64,000 bases of DNA from Bacteroidales bacterium. GTDB taxonomy: Bacteria; Bacteroidota; Bacteroidia; Bacteroidales; UBA4417. The notes under the pieces are model-generated. The model saw only the letters and a program-made list of their open reading frames with translations, had not been told where the DNA came from and did no database searches. The position numbers were made by a program, and so were the translations under genes. Below, in pieces: positions 48,230 to 57,021 of the stretch (position 1 is its first letter; the number at the start of each line of letters is the position of its first letter). The DNA lies in contig JADJHD010000018.1 of NCBI GenBank assembly GCA_016707705.1, positions 47,712 through 111,711 of the forward strand. The letters are read 5' to 3'.

Positions 48230-48985
48230 TTGACTGATTTCACCAACATACTGAACCAATTCACCCCCATCAGCCTTGAAGAGATGGATGCGGTCAAACT
48301 CCTCGACAGGATGGATCGCAAATATATCTTTCATACCGACAGGCTCGAGGCTATCCTTCTGAACTTGAAGGAGAATTATCGTATTCTTGAGGTAAAAGGA
48401 TTGAAATGCAGCCGATATGAGACCAGGTACTATGACACTCCCGGCTTCGAAATGTATGTTCAGCATCATAATGGCAAACTAAACAGGCATAAGGTTCGCT
48501 TCAGGGAATACCTTGATTCGGGAACCCGTTTTTTTGAGGTTAAGTTTAAAAGCAATAAAGGCAGGACTATAAAGGACCGGGTTAAACTGAAAAACGACAT
48601 CAGGAATATTGCTGGCGAACCGGAATTCCTTCTAAGAAAAAAGACCCGCTATGATGCCAGCATGCTTCAGGAAGCAATACAGGTAAACTACAGCAGAATT
48701 ACATTAGTGCATAATGAGTTCAGGGAAAGGCTCACTCTTGACCTGGATCTTACCTATAATTTCAGGGGAAAGGTGGCCAGTTTCCCAACACTCGTAATTG
48801 CAGAAATAAAACAAGCCAGATCAGCAGGTTCACCTTTCTGCATTCTGATGCAGGATAACTTCATACCTGCCTTGTCGCTGAGTAAGTATTGCTTCGGAAT
48901 TGCCAGTCTGAATCCCGATGTAAAGAAAAATAATTTAAAACCAAAGCTACACAATGTTCAGAAATTATGTTTCGGTAATGCATAG
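48230..48985 (+). CDS. VTC-domain polyphosphate polymerase-like protein
   Basis: A 251-residue cytoplasmic protein with the tunnel domain of VTC-type polyphosphate polymerases. Charged residues expected to line the tunnel are visible: DRKYIFH (Arg30, Lys31), ETRYYDT, RHKVRFREY (Arg90, Arg92), FFEVKFKS (Glu103, Lys105, Lys107), RERLTLDLDL, LVIAEIKQ (Glu192, Lys194) and SKYCFG (Lys219). The start is a TTG at 48230; the first ATG would remove 18 residues but keep the RKY motif. It overlaps the DUF4956 membrane gene, a frequent partner. In bacteria the product of such proteins is still uncertain. Confidence 0.85.
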   Translation: MTDFTNILNQFTPISLEEMDAVKLLDRMDRKYIFHTDRLEAILLNLKENYRILEVKGLKCSRYETRYYDTPGFEMYVQHHNGKLNRHKVRFREYLDSGTRFFEVKFKSNKGRTIKDRVKLKNDIRNIAGEPEFLLRKKTRYDASMLQEAIQVNYSRITLVHNEFRERLTLDLDLTYNFRGKVASFPTLVIAEIKQARSAGSPFCILMQDNFIPALSLSKYCFGIASLNPDVKKNNLKPKLHNVQKLCFGNA

Positions 48986-49691
48986 CAAACTGCTGGTATT
49001 ACTGCTTTTCGGTTTACTCTCCTTATCCGGTGCTTCCCAAAATCTACCTTCTTCAGATAGCGAATCAGCTTTTACAGAAGAACTCGATTCTAAGGACTCA
49101 AAAACAGACAAAAAAAAGGATAAGGATGTGGTTGAAATTAATGCCCGCTTCTTTGAGACTCTGGGTATTGACATAGCTTTCGTCCTGCTGATCATCTTTG
49201 TTGTCTATTATCCGAACTACCGGAAAATGGATACCATCTTCACTTTCATCCTTTTCAACATTGTGATTTTCCTTCTCACCTTTGTACTTAACAAGGTCAA
49301 AATATCCATGGGGGCGGCGTTCGGACTGTTTGCCGTCTTCTCTATGCTGCGATACCGAACCGCAGGTATCGGGATGAAGGATATGACCTATCTCTTTATC
49401 TTCATTGCCATCGGTCTTATCAGTGGGATTCAGCTGGAGTTTTACAAGCTGAGCATAATTTGTGGAATTATTTTCCTGGTTACCCTGATACTTGATACCA
49501 AACTCCTTTTAAAACGTGAGCTAAGCAAGAATATTCAGTTTGAGAAGATTGAAATGGTAAAGCCTGAGATGCGCGAACAATTGATTGAAGAACTGAAGGC
49601 AAGAACAGGCCTGAAAATCCATCGCATCGTGATAAACCGCCTTGATTACCTGAAGGATATTGCATCCATCCGAATCTATTACTATGAATAA
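48978..49691 (+). CDS. DUF4956 membrane protein
   Basis: About 237 residues from the ATG at 48978, which overlaps the VTC stop codon. A signal-peptide-like start (LLVLLLFGLLSLSGAS) and an Asp/Lys-rich linker precede about four membrane segments. The family hallmark GAAFGLFAVFSMLRYRTAGIGMKDMTYLF (cited as FGLFAVFSMLRYRTAGI) lies in the second half, and a soluble C-terminal domain follows. It could anchor the VTC protein at the inner membrane or form a channel for its product; that is inference. Confidence 0.85.
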   Translation: MHSKLLVLLLFGLLSLSGASQNLPSSDSESAFTEELDSKDSKTDKKKDKDVVEINARFFETLGIDIAFVLLIIFVVYYPNYRKMDTIFTFILFNIVIFLLTFVLNKVKISMGAAFGLFAVFSMLRYRTAGIGMKDMTYLFIFIAIGLISGIQLEFYKLSIICGIIFLVTLILDTKLLLKRELSKNIQFEKIEMVKPEMREQLIEELKARTGLKIHRIVINRLDYLKDIASIRIYYYE

Positions 49692-50349
49692 AGGGCTTGT
49701 TCTTCTATCCGCAGCAGTATTTGCTTGTTTCCTGACAGCGAAAAGCCAGATCAATGATGCCGGACTCTGGTTATCCGGCAACTTTGAAAAAAACCTTTCG
49801 CAGTCTTTTGGACTAAGTTTCACACAGGAACTGCGGTTGATGGAGAATATGTCGGTTGCAGATGTTGTTTTCAGTGATCTGGGAACAGAGTATCGCTTCA
49901 ACAAGCATTTCAGATTTGCTGTACATTACCGGTGGATAAACAACCGCCGCAATGATGAAAGCTATGCTTCCCTTCATCGCTTTTATGCTGATTTAAGCTA
50001 CAGGACCAAATTCAGTCCGGTCATCATCAGCGTGAGGGAGAGAATACAAAGTGAATTTGCACCTTTTAATTCCGGGAATACCTCCAACCCCGAATTGTTT
50101 TCCAGGACAAAAGCCACTGTGAAGCTGGACCTGGACAGGCGCATCAGTCCCTATTTCTATACCGAGTTGTTCAACCCGCTGAATGGCGGTAATGGACGAA
50201 TCATAACCAAAGGCAGATACTGTCTGGGATTCGACTATGAATTGAACAGCAGGCATAAGCTGGATATCAGTTACATGATTCAGCACAAATGGGAAGATGT
50301 TCCTGAGAACGATTACATCGTGGGACTTGGATATACATTTTCGCTGTAA
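49684..50349 (+). CDS. DUF2490 outer-membrane beta-barrel-like protein
   Basis: About 221 residues from the ATG at 49684, overlapping the DUF4956 stop by 8 bases. A signal peptide (FLTAKSQ) is followed by alternating strands rich in aromatic ends, beginning DAGLWLSGNFEKNLSQSFGL and ending DYIVGLGYTFSL with a C-terminal hydrophobic residue. The pattern (ELRL...D.G.EYRFNKHFRFAVHYRW) matches DUF2490. The overlap with the VTC/DUF4956 pair suggests a joint function in the envelope. Confidence 0.8.
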   Translation: MNKGLVLLSAAVFACFLTAKSQINDAGLWLSGNFEKNLSQSFGLSFTQELRLMENMSVADVVFSDLGTEYRFNKHFRFAVHYRWINNRRNDESYASLHRFYADLSYRTKFSPVIISVRERIQSEFAPFNSGNTSNPELFSRTKATVKLDLDRRISPYFYTELFNPLNGGNGRIITKGRYCLGFDYELNSRHKLDISYMIQHKWEDVPENDYIVGLGYTFSL

Positions 50350-50373
50350 ATCCCTGTTCTGCCTAATCATAAC

Positions 50374-50380
50374 AGGAGGA
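50374..50380 (+). promoter_or_regulatory. strong Shine-Dalgarno sequence before the PqqD-like gene
   Basis: AGGAGGA lies 6 bases before the ATG at 50387. Bacteroidota genes mostly lack such a site, so it fixes the start of this short gene and rules out the longer frame that begins at 50297. Confidence 0.6.
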
Positions 50381-50386
50381 ACAACA

Positions 50387-50650
50387 ATGAAGTACAAACT
50401 GAAGGAACATGTCGCAGTGAGTGATGCCGGCGTACTGTTCAATCCCTTTTCAGGAGAGTCCTATTCCATAAATGATCCCGGAATGGAGATTATTACCGAA
50501 ATAAGAAAAAACCAGTCCAAGGAAGAAATCCTGACAAAACTCATGGAAAATTATGAGGTTGAGCCAGAGCTCATCACTTCTGATCTGGAGGACTTTATAC
50601 TGTTCATGTTGCATCATCAGCTTATTGAGCTGCAAATGCATGAAAGCTAA
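50387..50650 (+). CDS. PqqD-like peptide-binding (RRE-fold) protein
   Basis: An 87-residue protein with the PqqD layout: a beta hairpin (VAVSDAGVLFNPFSGESYSIN) followed by three helices (GMEIITEIRKNQSKEEILTKL, VEPELITSDLEDFILFMLHHQLI; both cited in part). PqqD-like domains bind leader peptides for maturases or serve as stand-alone partners of kinases and ATP-grasp enzymes. No radical-SAM enzyme or precursor peptide is visible nearby. It lies between DUF2490 and a LytS kinase on the same strand. Confidence 0.75.
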   Translation: MKYKLKEHVAVSDAGVLFNPFSGESYSINDPGMEIITEIRKNQSKEEILTKLMENYEVEPELITSDLEDFILFMLHHQLIELQMHES

Positions 50651-50656
50651 AAACTA

Positions 50657-51817
50657 TTGAAAATCAAAGATATGGCAGTCAATTCTGAAGGGAATCATTC
50701 CTTGTTCAAGGGAAGGAATCTGAGCATTATCCTGCATCTGGTAATCTGGCTGGTTGTATTTATATTGCCTACCTATCTGCTGTACATCGATTCGCGCAAT
50801 GATACCACTTTCCTTTACAGTTCCCTGATTCAAACCCTTCTCTTTGCAATTGTATTCTATGCCAATTACCTCTGGCTGACACCCAGGCTCTTCCTCCGGA
50901 AAAAAATATTACTGTATTTCCTGGCTTCTTTCTTCATGGTAGCTGCCTCGACTTATATCAGCAATGCCAGTTTTACCAAATTGCATAGTGATTCACATAG
51001 GGGACCTGATGTAAAGGAATTCCGACCGGGCATCCAGCCTCCAATCATTCCATTCTCTCCCCCTGATACCAGGTTCGTGGAGAGGAAGCGCCCTTCGAAA
51101 AACTGGCCAATCTACAATTTCATCATTACCACCCTTTTCATCTCAGGATTTGGAATGGGCCTCTGCTACTCTGATAAATTCAGGGAACAGGAAAAGAGCC
51201 GGAAGGAAGCAGAAAAGGAAAAGCTGCAGACTGAACTTGCATTCCTGAAAAACCAGATTAACCCTCATTTCTTCTTCAATACACTGAATAACATCTATTC
51301 GCTGGTTCAAACCAGTGTGGGTGAAGGACAAAAAGCCATTCTTCAGCTATCGAAGCTGATGCGGTATTTGCTTTACGAAACGGAGAAAGGTGATAAGCTT
51401 CTGAGTCATGAAATTGAATTCATGAAGACCTATATTGAACTGATGAAGCTTAGGATATCGGAGAAGGTCACGATTACTGAGAATTTCCCGGAACAATTCC
51501 AGGATGTAAGCCTGCCCCCGCTCCTCTTTCTGCCATTCATAGAAAATGCCTTCAAGCACGGCATCAGTTACAGGCGGCCATCCTTTATCTTCATCGCCCT
51601 TGATTCAACCCGTGAGGGAATTGTCTTTACCTGCCGCAACAGCATAGGCAACAAGGCAGAAAATGTGCCAAGCTCTGACTCCGGAATCGGACTTGAGAAT
51701 GTCAGGAAAAGGCTATTGCTCCTGTTTCCTGAAACTCATCAGCTTCTTGTCACAGAAACAGATGATTCCTACGAAATACAGTTAAAGATTGATTTCCCCA
51801 GCCATCAGCAGATATGA
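50657..51817 (+). CDS. LytS/YehU-family sensor histidine kinase (second pair)
   Basis: A 386-residue kinase with four membrane segments, a Pro/Arg-rich periplasmic stretch (~110-150) between segments 3 and 4, and a short coiled coil before the kinase core. The His motif is NQINPHFFFNTLNNIYSL with His204. The N box is FIENAFKHGIS and the G box is SDSGIGLENVRKRLLLLFP. The start is a TTG 6 bases after the PqqD-like stop; an ATG six codons in is an alternative. It overlaps its regulator by 4 bases. It closely resembles the broken kinase at 18156. Confidence 0.92.
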   Translation: MKIKDMAVNSEGNHSLFKGRNLSIILHLVIWLVVFILPTYLLYIDSRNDTTFLYSSLIQTLLFAIVFYANYLWLTPRLFLRKKILLYFLASFFMVAASTYISNASFTKLHSDSHRGPDVKEFRPGIQPPIIPFSPPDTRFVERKRPSKNWPIYNFIITTLFISGFGMGLCYSDKFREQEKSRKEAEKEKLQTELAFLKNQINPHFFFNTLNNIYSLVQTSVGEGQKAILQLSKLMRYLLYETEKGDKLLSHEIEFMKTYIELMKLRISEKVTITENFPEQFQDVSLPPLLFLPFIENAFKHGISYRRPSFIFIALDSTREGIVFTCRNSIGNKAENVPSSDSGIGLENVRKRLLLLFPETHQLLVTETDDSYEIQLKIDFPSHQQI

Positions 51818-52527
51818 TAAACACGATTGCCATTGATGATGAACCCCTGGCGCTGAAATTAGTGACCGGATACATTCGAAAAACTCCTTTCCTGCAACTC
51901 GTGGGGGAATTCGACAATCCTTTCAGCGCGATGGAATTTTGCGAGAAAAACCATGTTGATCTGGTGTTTCTTGATATTCAGATGCCTGACCTGATGGGCA
52001 CTGACTTTGTAAGGATGCTTCAAAATGGTCCGAAAATAATATTTGCTACCGCTTTTGAAAAATTTGCCATTGAGGGTTACCGCCTTGATGCTGTGGATTA
52101 TCTGCTAAAACCTTTTGGATATGAAGAATTCCTGGCTTCTGCCATGAAGGCAAGGAAGCTGATTGAACTGGAAAGCCATAAGGATAATAGTTTTGAAACC
52201 AATGAGGAATTCCTTTTCATTAAGAGTGAATACAAAATCAGGAGGATTAATTATACAGATATCCTTTATATCGAAGGAATGAAGGACTATGTAAAGATCT
52301 TTCTGAAGAATGATCCGCACCCCATTCTTTCCATCAATTCACTGAAAGTTCTGGAATCAAAACTACCGGATTCAAGATTTATGAGGGTTCACCGTTCATT
52401 TATCGTGAACCTCGACCGAATAGAAACCATTGAGCGTTTCCGCATTGTGTTTGGAAATGTCTATATCCCCGTCAGTGACCAGTATAAGGAAGTTTTTCAG
52501 AAGTTTCTGGATGAGAATTTTTTGTAG
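51814..52527 (+). CDS. LytTR-family response regulator (second pair)
   Basis: A 237-residue regulator, paralogous to the one at 40255. The receiver has DDEP (8-11) and the phospho-accepting Asp54 in LVFLDIQMPDL. The LytTR domain shows FLFIKSEYKIRRINYTDILYIEG (cited as FIKSEYKIRRINY) and MRVHRSFIVNLDRIETIERF. It is coupled to the kinase by a 4-base overlap. It probably regulates the upstream VTC/DUF4956 genes or distant targets; this is inference. Confidence 0.95.
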   Translation: MINTIAIDDEPLALKLVTGYIRKTPFLQLVGEFDNPFSAMEFCEKNHVDLVFLDIQMPDLMGTDFVRMLQNGPKIIFATAFEKFAIEGYRLDAVDYLLKPFGYEEFLASAMKARKLIELESHKDNSFETNEEFLFIKSEYKIRRINYTDILYIEGMKDYVKIFLKNDPHPILSINSLKVLESKLPDSRFMRVHRSFIVNLDRIETIERFRIVFGNVYIPVSDQYKEVFQKFLDENFL

Positions 52528-52828
52528 CTGGTAAATTGACTATTACTCCGGATTTGCGTTTGTTTTTCAAGATCTGCAATCATTTTTCATTTCTAACGCC
52601 AATCCATTTTCAATAATCATACAACATCTTATATGGTGATGCCTTCAGGATTTTGAAAACCGGCTGGTGGTTTCACCAGGTTATCTATGTTTAGGATTTT
52701 TATGTTCGAAATAACCCTTTATCCTTTCTCGACGATTCATCGCGGCTGATGTTGCTATAAAACTAGCTTCAAGGACAACTATTCAAAACAATGAAATATT
52801 TCTTATTATATCTCAACAAATGGGAAAC

Positions 52829-52864
52829 AAATAAAAAAATAAAGCCCCACCGTTGAAATGGGGC
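52829..52864 (-). terminator. factor-independent terminator of the gene at 52896
   Basis: On the minus strand GCCCCA (52864-52859) pairs with TGGGGC (52849-52844), followed by TTTATTTTTTTATTT. This is a textbook terminator 32 bases after the stop of the 126-residue gene. The rest of 52528-52895 shows no gene. Confidence 0.8.
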
Positions 52865-52895
52865 CTTATAAACCAAATATGAGAAAACCACTACC

Positions 52896-53276
52896 TTATA
52901 CGACTTTAAGCTGTTTTACCCTGCTCATCAATTCTTCCTGTTCCAAATTATCTTTCATGGCGAGCAAGCGGATAACCCTGTTGCGATGAACAAGCCTTTT
53001 CAATAGCTGGTAGTTACCCATGCCATTGAGGAATTTCATCATGATTTCTGTTGATTGTGATTCAGCGCTTTTCTTAGCTGATTCAATAATTTCGGCATTA
53101 ACCCTAAAAGCATAATCACAAAGTCCAAGATCAATAATATCCTTGATCTGCTTTCTTAACTCTGAATTAACCTTGATTGCTTTCTGAAACAGTGAAAAGG
53201 AAATCTTCCTGGTCTTAACAATTGTGCAAACGTTCTGCTGATAATTGTCATCTGTGAGTAAGTTAACTTTGGTCAT
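52896..53276 (-). CDS. hypothetical helical protein
   Basis: A 126-residue protein without a signal peptide or membrane segment, predicted mostly helical. Visible segments are KISFSLFQKAIKVNSELRKQIKDIIDLGLCDYAF (start and end cited: FQKAIKVNSELRKQ, DLGLCDYAF) and the basic LLKRLVHRNRVIRLLAMKDN. The family is not recognised. It is a single-gene unit with its own terminator. Confidence 0.7.
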   Translation of the reverse strand: MTKVNLLTDDNYQQNVCTIVKTRKISFSLFQKAIKVNSELRKQIKDIIDLGLCDYAFRVNAEIIESAKKSAESQSTEIMMKFLNGMGNYQLLKRLVHRNRVIRLLAMKDNLEQEELMSRVKQLKVV

Positions 53277-53431
53277 AGCGTTTGGGTTTGATTTTCTTAT
53301 TTATTGCCCAAATTTTCAATTGTAATATCTAAACAGGTAAAAATATACCTGAATAATCTAAGAAATTTTACAATAGATTAATAACCAATATATTATACTG
53401 GGACAAAAAAACGGGAAAATTTAGAGACCGG

Positions 53432-54837
53432 CTATTGCGGTTTATTCTGAAGCCCTATAATCACCTTACCCTCAAGAGTTAATGGAGCCACGATGCCTTC
53501 CCTGGTAAGGACGAGCTGCTGGACTTCAATCTTCGATAATTGTCCGCTCAGATAGAAGCCTTCGGTAATATCATATTGTTTTAGGTTTCCCTGAATCAGG
53601 TCATAGGTTTCACGAATTGTTGACCCCAGCGGATATGACATTTTCTTTTCAATCATATTCTCAATCCCGCCATTGGCCAGCCAGGATGCTGATTTAAGCA
53701 GCAGATTCCTTGTTTTCAAGTGAAAATCCAGGTTATTGATCACTATGGATGAATCAGAAGCGCGGTAAACTGGAACGCCTGAGAAAAACAGCTTTCCCTT
53801 CAGGCTACCGGTTACGTCAGTTTCTACAATAAGCTTTTCCTCTCCTCCATATATATTAACGCCTGTTATGGTAATGCTGCGCTTTCCGAAATTGTAGCTG
53901 GTATTCACCAACGAAGCCTTCGAAATGGAATCTATATAAGGGTAGTCAACATAGGAGGTAACATTTACAAGGAAGTTATCTGCTGTTTTACCTGCCGGGA
54001 CTATATCAGGCAGTTTGCTGTTCACAGTATATGAAGGCTCCTTTCCGGTAAAACATTCCGTTGTTGCCAATATGGATGAGTTATGCCTGATTATTCCCTT
54101 TCCTCCTGTAATTTGTCCGGCAGAAATTGAAACAGGCGTAACCCTAAGCCAAAGTTTATAATCCTCATCCATCAGCATAGGCTTCTGACAGTCAATCCAG
54201 GCTTGCTGAGCGTTTGTTTTCAGATCAAGACTGGTTTTCATTCCTTCATCAAGGGAGGTGCTGATGGTCTCCATATTGTACTTGATGATCAGATCAGCTA
54301 TGAAGGTGATGGGCAAATCAATGGGACCGAGTTTCAAAACCGGTTTGCTTAACCATCGGTATCCGTCAGAAACCGTTTTTGTAGTAAGCGACCAATCCTT
54401 GTTCACAACCACAGAAGTATGGAAATCAAGGAGATCTCTGCATTCACTTCTCTGTAGTCGGACAAACTGATTCCGAATTTCTCGATTTTCCAACCAGCTT
54501 TGATCCAGAGCTTCAAGGGAACAGTATAAATAAATTGCCCCTTATCGAAATTCAACTTTATCAAATCCTTTTTCCAAGCTTTTACCATCAGGTTGTCACC
54601 ACCATTGTCTTCAAGACTGTTATCCTCGTAAATGAGTCCGGTAAGCTGACGGTTAAGGAATGTCTCCAGTTCCGAAACCTTCATCTCCACGGGTACATTG
54701 ATCAGCGAAGGCTTGGGTTTATATATATATGACTGGTAGGATTCAACAGGCTGCTCAGGAATAAAGGCAGTTTTGCAGGAACTCAGGGCGATAATCAGTC
54801 CTAAAATCAATAAACCCGGTATAAAACGCTTCTTCAT
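53432..54837 (-). CDS. DUF4403 lipoprotein (frameshifted)
   Basis: A lipoprotein (ALSSCKTAF) of about 467 residues with the tandem TULIP-like DUF4403 architecture: INVPVEMKVSELETFLNRQL in the first half and the C-terminal LSGQLSKIEVQQLVLTREGI. The frame breaks at 54430-54431. Adding one G on the plus strand joins YREVNAEIS to LDFHTSVVVNKDWSL. The ATG at 54837 gives the lipoprotein signal. Such proteins may bind lipids in the periplasm. The indel is next to a GG and may be a sequencing error. Confidence 0.8.
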
Positions 54838-54852
54838 TATCAGGATTTTGAG

Positions 54853-54860
54853 CAAAGTTA
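54853..54860 (-). promoter_or_regulatory. -7 type promoter element of the DUF4403 gene
   Basis: The minus strand reads TAACTTTG, matching TAnnTTTG, 16 bases upstream of the ATG. A CAAA (TTTG on the minus strand) at 54892 is too far for a normal spacing. Confidence 0.4.
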
Positions 54861-55016
54861 TAATGCCTGTCTGAATCTGCCTTGATTTCAGCAAAATTTA
54901 ACATCCTGAGCTGGATGTGAGAAGACAGAAAGCTAAAGCAATCAATAGAAACGCGAAATCTGGAATTGTATTTTCTGCCCGGGTTCCAATTTGGAAACAA
55001 ATAATTAAAAACAAAA

Positions 55017-55038
55017 AGCCGGAAAATGATTTCCGGCT
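55017..55038 (-). terminator. factor-independent terminator
   Basis: AGCCGGAAA (55017-55025) pairs perfectly with TTTCCGGCT (55030-55038) around a 4-base loop. On the minus strand the stem is followed by TTTTTGTTTTTAATT. It would end transcripts from the exonuclease gene at 55387, 350 bases away. The rest of 54895-55386 shows no gene. Confidence 0.75.
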
Positions 55039-55386
55039 CTTGTCAGTATATGGGTTTCTGGTTATTGGGTCAGTTGGAAGTTCTGATTAACTGAGTTTTA
55101 TAATTTCTTCTTACTTCTGCATCAACAAATTTTGGCTGTTCTGCTATCTTCTTCCACTCTCAGTTATGTAATCAGAGTCTATATGTAATCCAATATTGTG
55201 CCATGAATCGTACTGATTTAATTGTCATTCTTTTAACTTATTTTTCGCATTCAACCATCCCCCTATTTTGTCCCAAAAGCAGAAAACCAGTTCCTGTTTG
55301 AAAAAGAAAATTCAAAACAGGTCATTTTCAGACATATAGGAAACAGCCCTTAAAAAGACAGAAAAGAAAGCAGAAATTCCCGGAGA

Positions 55387-56733
55387 TTAGAATTTAAAAT
55401 ATCTGATTCCACGATGGGTTTTGGTGTACAATCGCAGGATATGCTGAATATCGCGATTGTCAGGATAGGTCTTGATACAATCCCTGATGGAATGTGCATT
55501 TATGCCGGAATCTGTTTTATCGAACCAGCCGAAACCTATGTATTTCCCATTCTCGATAAGCACGGCTGAGCCCTCCTCGTCAGTTCTCCCTTTCTCAACC
55601 AGGAGCACATTCTTCCATTGATGGTTGAAGGTGGAGAGGGCCGCTGATACACGTTCATTATAGGTGGAAGGATTTTCAGCACCAATGCAGGCACCCTTGC
55701 ACTGACCGATGGAATGATGAAAGCAAGCACCCTGACTTTGATAGAGTCCGGATAGTTTCTGGCATAGATTGTATTTATTCACCAGATTGTGAAGAATAGT
55801 TCCGGCTTCCTCAAATGTAGAGAACACGGTATGCGGGCTCCCAGATCCTGTCAGTTTCTGGATTTGCAGATTCATATATCCGGCCTGGTTGATGAAGGAT
55901 TGCAATCCATATTTGTAGGTTGTCCTTCGCTGCTGCCGGTTAAAAACCGGAAGATGCTTCTTGATTTCATCTGATTCAAGAAGCAGGGCAATCAATTCAC
56001 TGCCGGTTTCCTCGAAGGATATATCAGCTATCATGCTGCACATCTCCTGTGCCTTGAGGGTACTTCGGTTGCTGAAATGCGAGAGCACACGGGTTCGGAT
56101 ATCCTTGCTTTTACCAATATAAATGATTTTTCCCTCTTCGTTATGAAAGTAATAAACACCGGGAGCATTGGGCAGTCGGGCAAAGAGGGTTCTGTTAAGC
56201 AGGGGATTCAATCCCTTCATGTCGATACCATTCAGGGAGGGGTCTGCCTCCAGGAGACGCTCGAACAACTTGACAGTGGCAAGAGCATCACCGGCAGCCC
56301 TGTGGCGGTTTTCAATATTAATATCCAGGCTTTCACAGAGATTGCCCAGACTATAAGATTTGAAACCTGGAAGGAGCTTGCGTGATAGTTTTACTGTGCA
56401 GAGAGTTGGCCGGTTGAACTTATAGCCCAGCCTCAGGAATTCCTGGCGGATAAAACTGTAGTCGAAAAGGGCGTTATGGGCAACAAATATGCAGTCCTTG
56501 GTAATTTCCACTATTTCCCTGGCAACCTCATAAAACTTAGGGGCATTCTGAACCATCTCATCCGAGATCCCGGTAAGGCGGGTGATGAAAGGAGGTATCC
56601 TTTTCTCGGGGTTGATAAGGGTTGAGTACTCATGAGTGATGCCCTCGCCGTTATGCACATAAATAGCAACTTCAGTTACTTTCTCATGCATTGCACTTCC
56701 GCCGGTAGTTTCTATATCGATGATCGCAAACAC
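55387..56733 (-). CDS. exonuclease (DnaQ-type) fused to a GIY-YIG/UvrC-like nuclease
   Basis: A 448-residue two-domain nuclease. Residues 1-165 are a DEDDh exonuclease: DIETTG (Asp6, Glu8), HNALFDYSF (Asp91) and HRAAGDA (His144, Asp149). Residues ~185-275 are a GIY-YIG domain (GVYYF at 192-196, YIG at 205-207, KDIRTRVLSHF). A Cys-containing C-terminal part follows, with ACFHHSIGQCKGACIG as in UvrC. The same fusion occurs in other bacteria as a Cho/UvrC-like protein. The likely role is DNA repair. It diverges from prs with promoters in the shared gap. Confidence 0.92.
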   Translation of the reverse strand: MFAIIDIETTGGSAMHEKVTEVAIYVHNGEGITHEYSTLINPEKRIPPFITRLTGISDEMVQNAPKFYEVAREIVEITKDCIFVAHNALFDYSFIRQEFLRLGYKFNRPTLCTVKLSRKLLPGFKSYSLGNLCESLDINIENRHRAAGDALATVKLFERLLEADPSLNGIDMKGLNPLLNRTLFARLPNAPGVYYFHNEEGKIIYIGKSKDIRTRVLSHFSNRSTLKAQEMCSMIADISFEETGSELIALLLESDEIKKHLPVFNRQQRRTTYKYGLQSFINQAGYMNLQIQKLTGSGSPHTVFSTFEEAGTILHNLVNKYNLCQKLSGLYQSQGACFHHSIGQCKGACIGAENPSTYNERVSAALSTFNHQWKNVLLVEKGRTDEEGSAVLIENGKYIGFGWFDKTDSGINAHSIRDCIKTYPDNRDIQHILRLYTKTHRGIRYFKF

Positions 56734-56756
56734 TCTTCGCTGTAAAGATTAGGTCT

Positions 56757-56792
56757 CAAAAATACTCTTTACACTAATACAGTAGCTGCAAA
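56757..56792 (-). promoter_or_regulatory. promoter of the exonuclease/GIY-YIG gene
   Basis: On the minus strand TTTG (56792-56789) is followed after 24 bases by TATTTTTG (56764-56757), a match to TAnnTTTG. It lies 24 bases before the ATG at 56733. The spacing is slightly long. Confidence 0.45.
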
Positions 56793-56963
56793 GCGCAAAT
56801 TTTTAGACTGGGAGGGATATTCTAATTTTTGAAGAATTTCCAATTGCTTTTATCAGCAATTTATCATGAGATAAGCTTGTAAATACCTGATTCCCTTGGA
56901 GGAGACAATGTATAGTCAGCTAATTAATAATTTCCAAATAACTGCAAATCACCACATAATCAG

Positions 56964-56994
56964 TTTGCCAACTGCAAAAAAGATTCTATCTTTG
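56964..56994 (+). promoter_or_regulatory. promoter of prs
   Basis: TTTG at 56964-56967 and TATCTTTG at 56987-56994 are separated by 19 bases, a perfect match to the Bacteroidota housekeeping promoter. The ATG at 57022 follows 27 bases later. Confidence 0.75.
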
Positions 56995-57021
56995 CACCCG
57001 AATCCTGATAAAAACCTCACC

